A stretch of DNA of 9,303 nt from an uncultured Muribaculaceae bacterium (GTDB lineage: Bacteria; Bacteroidota; Bacteroidia; Bacteroidales; Muribaculaceae): assembly GCA_910586175.1 (NCBI GenBank), contig CAJUIJ010000092.1, forward strand, positions 1 through 9,303. Reading direction: 5' to 3'. Positions within the stretch are counted from its first letter, which is position 1. The number at the start of each line of letters is the position of its first letter. A program made the position numbers and the translations under genes. A model generated the notes under the pieces. It had not been told where the DNA came from, ran no database searches, and saw only the letters and a program-made list of their open reading frames with translations. This document shows positions 1 to 5,577 of this stretch, one piece after another.

Positions 1-2911
1 TCGCGATGAGACAATCTACTTCGCGATGACAACCCGTTTCTACGACGGTGACCCCGACAACAACGTGTATTGCTGGGACGGAATCCTGAACGAGAAGGAT
101 CCCGAATGGCGTGGTGACTTTAAGGGCCTTATCGACAAGCTCGACTATATCAAGGCACTTGGTTTCACGGCCGTATGGATTACCCCGGTTGTGGAGAACG
201 GTTCCGGACTCGACTATCACGGTTATCATGCCATGGACTTCTCAAAGGTGGATCACCGCTACGTGTCGAAGACCGCAGATGCCAAGCAGGCCGACGTGGA
301 GTTCCAGACACTTATCGATGAGGTGCACAAGCGCGGCATGAAGCTCATCCTCGACATCGTGATTCAGCACACCGGCAACTTCGGTGAGGCAAAGCTCGCC
401 CCGATGTTTGACAAGGATTACACCAAAGACCTTGCCGACATCAACGCATCTATGATTCCCCGCACCAAGAGCAACGGTGGCGTATTGCCCGACAACTATC
501 TCGACCTGCCCCCTATGGCCCAGTATGCGTCGCGCCTCGACTACATGAAGAATACCGACTACAACAATAACGATATCCACAACTACTACCACCATAAGGC
601 TTGGTTCGATTGGGATGACAACTCACGCTGGTGGGGTCAGATAGCCGGTGACTGTGTGGACCTCAACACCGAGAATCCCGCAGTGAGCAGCTACATCGTG
701 GATTGCTATTCGCGCTTCATCAAGATGGGTGTGGACGGATTCCGAATAGATACGGCAGGCCATATTCCTCGCCTTGCATTCAACAAAAACTTCCTGCCTC
801 AGTTTATGGCAGCCGCCGAAAGCCCCGAGGCCAAGGCCAAGCGTGGAGATACCCCCTTCTTCATGTATGGCGAGGTGTGCGCCCGCTCCACGCAGGTGAT
901 ATATCGCGGTGAGCATTACTATGCTTCGCCCTGCTACTATACCTGGAAAGAAAATAAGGATTATGAGTGGGACATGGACCCGAAGTCTTGGGACAGCGTG
1001 GTGGCCATACCTACACCCACCGAGGGTTCGCATGATTTCGAGACTGTGAGCGGACACGTAAACTGGGAGTCATGCCACCAGTCGGCCAAGGATGATGCCG
1101 GCCATGCAGAGTCGATATTGCGCAAGAGCAACAATGCCCTGCTCAATGGCAACGAATACCATACCCCTGACCATAAGGACTTCTCAGGCATGAGCGTAAT
1201 CGACTTCGCGATGCACTGGAACTTCAACTCGGCAATGGGTGCTTACGGAGTGCGCGGAGAGGATAATCTCTACAATGACGCTACCTACAATGTGGTCTAC
1301 GTAGATTCGCACGACTATGCTCCCGACAGTAACTACCGTTTCGCAGGCTCTCAGGATACATGGGCAGAGAACCTCTCCTTGATGTTCACATTCCGTGGCA
1401 TCCCTTGCCTTTATTACGGTTCGGAAGTGGAGTTCCAGAAGGGCAAGCCTATCGATAAGGGTGCCGTAGAAGCCCTCCGCAATACAGGACGTGCATATTT
1501 CGGCGGCTACATCGAGGGTGATGTCAACGTGACCGACTTCGCTGAGTACAGCGGTGCTACCGGCAATATGGCCTCTACACTCAACTATCCGTTGGCACGC
1601 CACATACAGCGTCTCAACAAGATCCGTGCGGCTGTGCCTGCATTGCGCAAAGGCCAGTATAGCAACGAAGGCTGTGAAGGCGCAAAAGGCGCAATGGCCT
1701 TCAAACGTCGTTACACCGATGCGAAAACCGACTCTTATGTATTGGTAACAATCTCGGGCAATGCCACATTTACCGGTGTGCTCAACGGTACATATGTCGA
1801 TGCAATAACCGGTGACACAAAAACCGTCACCGACGGCACACTGACTGCTGACTGCGAGGGTAAAGGTAATATGCGCATCTATGTGCTCAACACATCAAAG
1901 ACAAAAGCTCCCGGCAAGGTGGGTGAGGATGGCAAGTATCTTTATGGTGCAGCTCCCGTGGACCAGCCTTGGGAGGAATGGGCAGATGAGACCATGCCCG
2001 ACGAGACATGGACAGTCAAACCCAACGGCACGGGTGGCGGCTCAGGTGATATTGAAGAGCCGGAAGTGCCCACCGAACCTGCTATGGCCGAAGGTGAGCA
2101 GGCGGTATTCTTTGAAGCTAACAATGGTTGGAAGGGTGTGCGTGCCTATGTGTGGAGCAAGACCGACGACCGTAAGTTTGCAGGTGCTTGGCCAGGTCAG
2201 ACTATGACCTATCTGGGGGGTGGCATTTACAAATGGACATATACCGGTGAGGGCAAGATTCCGGAGGGTTCAGGTTTGATTTTCAGTGCAGGTGGCTCGC
2301 AGACTCCCGACTTTGAATGGCACAACGGTGGCTACTACACATCTGCCGGCTATCAGAAGACAATAGAAGGCGCAGGCGAGATTCCGGACGATCCCATCGT
2401 CAAGCCTGAACTTCCGGATGGAAATGAGTGGATAGCATATTTCGACAACAGCACCTCCAACTGGGGCAATGTGACCGCATGGGTGTGGGATGCTGCCGAC
2501 GGCAATAAGAACTATACCGGAGGCGCATGGCCCGGGCAGAATCTTAGCATAGACCCGGAGACCGGATATTACAAGTTGAGCTGCTCCGTGACCAACGAAC
2601 ACCCCAACCTGAAGGTAATCTTCAGTAACAGTGGCGCGTCACAAACTTCTGACCTAAAATTTGTGCACAAAGGTGTTTACAATGCCCATGGCTACGTAAC
2701 GACAAGCAGCGTGGATAACGTTACAGCAGCTGAGTCTATCAAGATAAGCGTGTCGGATGGTAAGCTCATGGTCGAGGCTGTTGATGCATGCGCCTTGACA
2801 GTGAGCCGTCTTGACGGTGTGAGTTTCCCCGTGCAGCTCCATGTGGGCTACAACACAATCGAGCTTCCCCGCGGAGTCTACGTGGTGAAAGGCAAGAAAG
2901 TGTTGCTCTAA
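1..2911 (+). CDS. GH13 alpha-amylase with two CBM26-like starch-binding modules, 5'-truncated by the window edge
   Basis: This is a secreted or surface alpha-amylase expected to cleave alpha-1,4 bonds in starch. The reading frame is open to base 2 and reads RDETIYFAMTTRFYDGDP; this is the usual start of the GH13 barrel, so the ATG at 26 is internal and the signal peptide lies upstream. Counting from that ATG, the GH13 motifs are region I DIVIQHTGN (D110), region II GFRIDTAGH (nucleophile D242), region III MYGEV (acid/base E283) and region IV VDSHD (D430). A Gly/Pro/Glu linker near 665-688 leads to two modules at about 689-780 and 799-885, each with the AWPGQ motif and aromatic residues of CBM26. 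The last 70 or so residues end in a strand-rich LPRGVYVVKGKKVLL tail that resembles the C-terminal domains of secreted Bacteroidota proteins. Family and domain calls are firm. The GH13 subfamily and the export route are not resolved. Confidence 0.93.
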   Translation, partial: RDETIYFAMTTRFYDGDPDNNVYCWDGILNEKDPEWRGDFKGLIDKLDYIKALGFTAVWITPVVENGSGLDYHGYHAMDFSKVDHRYVSKTADAKQADVEFQTLIDEVHKRGMKLILDIVIQHTGNFGEAKLAPMFDKDYTKDLADINASMIPRTKSNGGVLPDNYLDLPPMAQYASRLDYMKNTDYNNNDIHNYYHHKAWFDWDDNSRWWGQIAGDCVDLNTENPAVSSYIVDCYSRFIKMGVDGFRIDTAGHIPRLAFNKNFLPQFMAAAESPEAKAKRGDTPFFMYGEVCARSTQVIYRGEHYYASPCYYTWKENKDYEWDMDPKSWDSVVAIPTPTEGSHDFETVSGHVNWESCHQSAKDDAGHAESILRKSNNALLNGNEYHTPDHKDFSGMSVIDFAMHWNFNSAMGAYGVRGEDNLYNDATYNVVYVDSHDYAPDSNYRFAGSQDTWAENLSLMFTFRGIPCLYYGSEVEFQKGKPIDKGAVEALRNTGRAYFGGYIEGDVNVTDFAEYSGATGNMASTLNYPLARHIQRLNKIRAAVPALRKGQYSNEGCEGAKGAMAFKRRYTDAKTDSYVLVTISGNATFTGVLNGTYVDAITGDTKTVTDGTLTADCEGKGNMRIYVLNTSKTKAPGKVGEDGKYLYGAAPVDQPWEEWADETMPDETWTVKPNGTGGGSGDIEEPEVPTEPAMAEGEQAVFFEANNGWKGVRAYVWSKTDDRKFAGAWPGQTMTYLGGGIYKWTYTGEGKIPEGSGLIFSAGGSQTPDFEWHNGGYYTSAGYQKTIEGAGEIPDDPIVKPELPDGNEWIAYFDNSTSNWGNVTAWVWDAADGNKNYTGGAWPGQNLSIDPETGYYKLSCSVTNEHPNLKVIFSNSGASQTSDLKFVHKGVYNAHGYVTTSSVDNVTAAESIKISVSDGKLMVEAVDACALTVSRLDGVSFPVQLHVGYNTIELPRGVYVVKGKKVLL

Positions 2912-2926
2912 ACCGTTATAGGTATT

Positions 2927-2970
2927 ATTACAATAAAGCCCGCAGCATCGCTGCGGGCTTTATTTGTAAT
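2927..2970. terminator. Bidirectional intrinsic terminator between the amylase gene and purT
   Basis: A perfect 15-bp stem (AATAAAGCCCGCAGC at 2932-2946 with its complement at 2950-2964) closes on a 3-base ATC loop. Outer ATTAC/GTAAT pairing around one bulged base lengthens it. The AT-rich outer part gives a T-rich 3' side on both strands. It lies 15 bases after the amylase stop and 43 bases beyond the purT stop, so it can end both convergent transcripts. Confidence 0.9.
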
Positions 2971-3013
2971 ATTAAAGAGTATGTTATTCAGAAAATAAGC
3001 AGTGTGTAGCTTA

Positions 3014-4198
3014 TTACTTCAGGTCGATGTTGATCTTGGCGGCAGCTGCGTCCACCTTGTCGCAAGCCTCCTGCACTGTGTCGGCGGTTGCGAGCATCAC
3101 ACCCATGCGGCGGTGTCCCTTGACTTCCGGCTTGCCGAATATGCGCATGTCGGTACCCGGCACTGAGAGAGCCTCCTCCATGCCGCTGAAAGCGATGTCG
3201 GTGGAGTCGCCCCAGGCGAGAAGCGCACGCGATGCCGACGGGCCGTAAAACTTTATTTCGGGGATAGGCAGGCCGAGCAACGCGCGCACGTGGAGTGCGA
3301 ATTCAGAGAGATGCTGCGAGATGAGCGTCACCATGCCTGTGTCGTGCGGACGGGGTGAAAGTTCGGAGAAAATCACCTGATCGCCCTTGACGAAGAACTC
3401 CACACCGAAGATGCCGTAGCCTCCGAGAGCTCCTGTGACCTTCTTGGCTATTTCCTGAGCCTGGGCGATGGCAGATGCGCTCATGGGCTGGGGCTGCCAA
3501 CTGCGGCGGTAGTCGCCGCTCTCCTGATAGTGGCCGATGGGTTCGCAGAACGAGGTGCCACCGATATGACGCACGGTGAGCAGGGTGATTTCATAGTCGA
3601 AATCCACGAAGCCCTCCACGATTACGGCGCCCTTGCCGGCACGTCCGCCCTCCTGGGCCTCGCGCCATGCGGTGTCGATCTGGTCGGGGGTCTTCACAGT
3701 GCTCTGGCCATGACCCGATGAACTCATCACCGGCTTCACCACGCAGGGAAGACCGATCTCCTCGATGGCCTTCTTGTACTCCTCCTCAGTGTCGGCGAAG
3801 CGGAAGGGAGAAGTGGGCACCTTAAGCTCGTTGGCAGCAAGATTACGGATCTCGCGGCGGTTCATGGTGATGAAAGTGGCACGGGCTGTAGGCACTACAT
3901 TCCAGCCCTCCTGCTCCAAGGCGATGAGGGTGGGGGTGGCAATAGCCTCAATCTCGGGAATTATATAGTCAGGTTTCTCCTCCTCTACGATTTTGCGGAG
4001 GGCGTCACCATCGAGCATCGACACAACGATGCTGCGGTTGGCCACTTGCATGGCAGGGGCGTTGGGATACTTGTCGAGGGCCACCACCTCAACGCCATAG
4101 CGCTGAAGCTCGATGACCACTTCCTTGCCGAGTTCGCCGCTGCCGAGTAGCAGGGCTTTCTTGCCTCGGGCTGTGAATGGGGTTCCGATTGTGAGCAT
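3014..4198 (-). CDS. purT: Formate-dependent phosphoribosylglycinamide formyltransferase 2 (PurT)
   Basis: PurT is a cytosolic ATP-grasp enzyme of purine synthesis. It uses formate and ATP to convert glycinamide ribonucleotide to the formyl form, replacing the folate-dependent PurN step. The 394-residue product matches the family length of about 390 and aligns end to end with E. coli PurT from memory. Visible motifs are GSGELGKE (19-26), PEIEAIAT (81-88), the ATP-grasp segment VVKPVMSSSGHGQS (153-166), EGFVDFDYEITLL (195-207) and SELSPRPHDTGMVTLISQ (278-295), which includes the metal-binding Glu and the substrate-contact region. The start at 4198 gives the expected short N-terminus before the Rossmann-like strand, and A/T-rich sequence lies just upstream. 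The gene lies 90 bases downstream of panB on the same strand, with a repeat-bearing hairpin between them. No clear promoter of its own was found, so read-through from panB is possible. Confidence 0.97.
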   Translation of the reverse strand: MLTIGTPFTARGKKALLLGSGELGKEVVIELQRYGVEVVALDKYPNAPAMQVANRSIVVSMLDGDALRKIVEEEKPDYIIPEIEAIATPTLIALEQEGWNVVPTARATFITMNRREIRNLAANELKVPTSPFRFADTEEEYKKAIEEIGLPCVVKPVMSSSGHGQSTVKTPDQIDTAWREAQEGGRAGKGAVIVEGFVDFDYEITLLTVRHIGGTSFCEPIGHYQESGDYRRSWQPQPMSASAIAQAQEIAKKVTGALGGYGIFGVEFFVKGDQVIFSELSPRPHDTGMVTLISQHLSEFALHVRALLGLPIPEIKFYGPSASRALLAWGDSTDIAFSGMEEALSVPGTDMRIFGKPEVKGHRRMGVMLATADTVQEACDKVDAAAAKINIDLK

Positions 4199-4217
4199 AT
4201 TTTTCAGTTGTTTAGTA

Positions 4218-4268
4218 GGGCCTTAAAGGTCTTTAGGGTCTTTAGGGACTTTAGGGTCTTTAAGGCCC
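4218..4268. repeat. Perfect 11-bp inverted repeat framing a tandem array between panB and purT
   Basis: GGGCCTTAAAG at 4218-4228 is exactly complementary to CTTTAAGGCCC at 4258-4268, and the 29-base interior is a tandem repeat. In the panB-purT transcript this would form an 11-bp hairpin with a large loop. There is no good U-tract after it on the minus strand, so a simple terminator role is doubtful. A processing or mRNA-stability element, or a remnant of a small repeat family, are alternatives. Confidence 0.75.
4229..4264. repeat. Four tandem 9-mers (GTCTTTAGG type) upstream of purT
   Basis: The units on the plus strand are GTCTTTAGG, GTCTTTAGG, GACTTTAGG and GTCTTTAAG, with no spacer. The array sits inside the inverted repeat. 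Its period and GTCT core recur in the array at 5457-5492. Confidence 0.85.
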
Positions 4269-4288
4269 GGCTATTTTTAATTCTTAAT

Positions 4289-5110
4289 TCAGTAGCTTTC
4301 TTCCGTGGAGGGGAAAGAGCCTGATTTTACATCTTCTACATAGTGGCCTATGGCATCGTGCATGATAGTAGCGAGGTCTGCATATCGGCGCAGGAATCTC
4401 GGTGAGAAGCCCTGGTTTATGCCGAGCATATCGTGCATCACGAGCACTTGACCATCCACGCCGCCTCCTGCTCCAATGCCGATCACCGGGATTGTGACCT
4501 GTTCGGCCACTTTGCGGGCCAGATCTGCCGGGATTTTCTCGAGCACTATGGCGAAGCAGCCTATCTCCTCGAGCATGATTGCATCGGAAATCAGTTTAGC
4601 AGCCTCTGCCTCTTCGCGTGCGCGAACATTATATGTGCCGAACTTGTTGATGCTTTGGGGGGTGAGGCCGAGGTGCCCCATCACAGGTATGCCTGCGCAA
4701 AGTATGCGTTCGATTGATTCCCTAATCTCTGAGCCTCCCTCCATCTTCACTGCTTCGGCATGGCTCTCCTTCATGATGCGGACTGCAGAAGCCAAAGCCT
4801 CTTTGGAATTGCCCTGATAAGAGCCGAAAGGGAGGTCAACTACAACGAGGGCTCGTTCGGTGCCCTTCATCACCGACTTGGCATGATAGATCATCTGGTC
4901 GAGGGTGATAGGAAGGGTAGTGACATTTCCGGCCATCACATTGGAGGCGGAGTCGCCCACAAGAATCACATCGATGCCGGCTCCATCTACGATCTTGGCC
5001 GAAGAATAGTCATAAGCGGTGAGCATGGAGATTTTTTCGCCACGCTGCTTCATCTCCACAAGGCGACGCGTAGTGACCTTGCGCTTGTTGTCAATAGTAT
5101 TGGTAGACAT
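4289..5110 (-). CDS. panB: 3-methyl-2-oxobutanoate hydroxymethyltransferase (PanB)
   Basis: PanB is a cytosolic TIM-barrel enzyme that transfers a hydroxymethyl group from methylene-tetrahydrofolate to alpha-ketoisovalerate, giving ketopantoate, the first committed step toward pantothenate and CoA. The 273-residue product beginning MSTNTIDNKR fits the family length. Visible motifs are LTAYDYSSA (30-38), VGDS with metal ligand D53, VVDLPFGSY with D92, VKMEGG with E124, and IVLEKIPA with the likely catalytic base E191; GIGAGGGVDGQVLVMHD (211-227) is also typical. The frame is open 46 codons further upstream to 5248, but that stretch is AT-rich, is not PanB-like and overlaps both divergent promoters. 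The ATG at 5110, preceded by A/T-rich sequence, is therefore preferred. The gene is divergent from the methionine unit and lies upstream of purT on the same strand. Confidence 0.97.
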   Translation of the reverse strand: MSTNTIDNKRKVTTRRLVEMKQRGEKISMLTAYDYSSAKIVDGAGIDVILVGDSASNVMAGNVTTLPITLDQMIYHAKSVMKGTERALVVVDLPFGSYQGNSKEALASAVRIMKESHAEAVKMEGGSEIRESIERILCAGIPVMGHLGLTPQSINKFGTYNVRAREEAEAAKLISDAIMLEEIGCFAIVLEKIPADLARKVAEQVTIPVIGIGAGGGVDGQVLVMHDMLGINQGFSPRFLRRYADLATIMHDAIGHYVEDVKSGSFPSTEESY

Positions 5111-5175
5111 TTTTAATATTTTATAATCAGCAATATCCGAGCATCCAGAAGTGATTACTAAAGAATGTCGGAGTG

Positions 5176-5183
5176 CAAAATTA
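5176..5183 (-). promoter_or_regulatory. Candidate -7 box for panB (TAATTTTG)
   Basis: Read on the minus strand this is TAATTTTG, a full match to the Bacteroidota -7 consensus TAnnTTTG, 65 bases before the panB ATG. A well-spaced -33 TTG is not obvious. The nearest minus-strand TTG (5215-5217) is about 31 bases upstream, or 23 bases from an imperfect AAAATTTG box at 5184-5191. The call is therefore tentative. Confidence 0.4.
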
Positions 5184-5205
5184 CAAATTTTTTTGCGATT
5201 GACCG

Positions 5206-5235
5206 TTGTGCTGTCAAAATAAAATGCTAATTTTG
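5206..5235 (+). promoter_or_regulatory. Bacteroidota promoter of the methionine transcription unit
   Basis: A -33 TTG at 5206-5208 and a perfect -7 TAATTTTG at 5228-5235 are separated by 19 bases, which fits the sigma-ABfr consensus of Bacteroidota. Transcription would start near 5240-5243, leaving a short leader of about 25 bases before the ATG of the Met-rich leader ORF. No other equally good match was seen between 5111 and 5577 on this strand. Confidence 0.7.
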
Positions 5236-5265
5236 TAGCTGAAAACAAGATAAACGTACTCTAAG

Positions 5266-5379
5266 ATGAATGTAAAGGATACATATGCAAAGGCAGTTGT
5301 CATGTCCGGTCAGGATATGATGATGGTCATGTGTATGTGCATGCGCAGCCGCGAGCCGGGTGTGTCGCCTTTGTCATGA
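5266..5379 (+). CDS. Met/Cys-rich leader peptide of a predicted attenuator (37 residues)
   Basis: A 37-codon ORF starts about 25 bases after the predicted transcription start and ends at TGA 5377-5379. Eight of its 37 residues are Met, and residues 18-26 read MMMVMCMCM (codons 5317-5343): six Met and two Cys in nine positions. It is followed 22 bases later by a strong intrinsic terminator and then by metY-metX-hom, whose pathway makes the methionine precursor. Position, size and codon bias are those of a leader peptide whose translation senses charged Met-tRNA (and perhaps Cys-tRNA), as trp or his leaders sense their amino acids. It has no membrane segment or recognisable domain, and its tail (RSREPGVSPLS) looks functionless. 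An alternative is an unrelated small Met/Cys-rich protein, for example a metal-binding peptide. Translation is inferred, not shown. Confidence 0.8.
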   Translation: MNVKDTYAKAVVMSGQDMMMVMCMCMRSREPGVSPLS

Positions 5380-5416
5380 CATTTTGTGATAAAATCAAGA
5401 TAAAGCAAGACCCGGC
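5355..5416 (+). promoter_or_regulatory. Predicted antiterminator pairing in the met leader
   Basis: GCCGGGT at 5355-5361, inside the leader ORF and just past the Met codons, is perfectly complementary to ACCCGGC at 5410-5416, which is the core of the terminator's 5' arm. The two structures cannot form together. Between them lies a small ATTTT/AAAAT hairpin (5381-5385 with 5391-5395) that would shorten the loop. A ribosome stalled at the Met run would leave 5355-5361 free; one reaching the stop codon would come close to or cover it. The base pairing is seen; the mechanism is inferred. Confidence 0.6.
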
Positions 5417-5442
5417 GCCGCAAACGCCGGGTCTTGCTTTTT
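5402..5442 (+). terminator. Strong intrinsic terminator (attenuator) upstream of metY
   Basis: A perfect 16-bp stem, AAAGCAAGACCCGGCG at 5402-5417 with its complement at 5425-5440, closes on the 7-base loop CCGCAAA. The 3' arm runs into TTTTT (5438-5442). It lies between the only good promoter and metY, 22 bases after the leader ORF stop, so expression of metY-metX-hom from that promoter requires read-through. Confidence 0.92.
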
Positions 5443-5456
5443 AGACTATGGCTAAT

Positions 5457-5492
5457 TAGGTCTAATAGGTCTAATAAGTCTAATAAGTCTAA
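5457..5492. repeat. Four tandem 9-mers (TAGGTCTAA/TAAGTCTAA) upstream of metY
   Basis: The units are TAGGTCTAA twice and TAAGTCTAA twice, contiguous, beginning 14 bases after the terminator. Period, copy number and the GTCT core match the array at 4229-4264 on the other side of panB. No function can be assigned. Confidence 0.85.
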
Positions 5493-5514
5493 TATTCGTC
5501 TGAAATTAAAATGC

Positions 5515-5576
5515 TGAAAACTAAAAACTGAAAACTAAAAACTAAAAACTGAAAACTAAAAACTAAAGCTGAAAAC
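5515..5576. repeat. A-rich heptamer array (TGAAAAC/TAAAAAC) abutting the metY start codon
   Basis: Nine units of TRAAAAC run to one base before the metY ATG: seven full copies, one 6-base variant (TAAAGC at 5564-5569), then a final full copy. Because the period is seven and each unit begins with TGA or TAA, stop codons fall in all three frames. The array would be an unstructured A-rich leader, which suits start-site choice in Bacteroidota, where Shine-Dalgarno pairing is little used. Confidence 0.9.
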
Positions 5577-5577
5577 T

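Noticed and set aside
4229..4264. Telomere-like TTTAGGG units and possible G-quadruplex in the array upstream of purT
   Set aside because: The TTTAGGG words arise from the 9-mer period, not a 7-mer telomere repeat. Only three evenly spaced GGG runs are present, the fourth lying beyond a long loop.
5111..5248. 46-codon N-terminal extension of panB
   Set aside because: The extension is not PanB-like, is encoded by AT-rich promoter sequence and would place the start inside the divergent met promoter region. The ATG at 5110 gives the normal family length.
5257..5379. Leader ORF as a Met/Cys-rich metal-binding small protein
   Set aside because: This cannot be excluded from sequence alone. However, its position between the promoter and a terminator of a methionine operon, with a strand complementary to that terminator, is better explained by attenuation.
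5236..5450. SAM riboswitch (SAM-I or SAM-II) upstream of metY
   Set aside because: I looked for the SAM-I core (GAUGAA with CCGGCAACC) and the short SAM-II pseudoknot pattern and saw neither. The leader is instead occupied by an ORF and a terminator.
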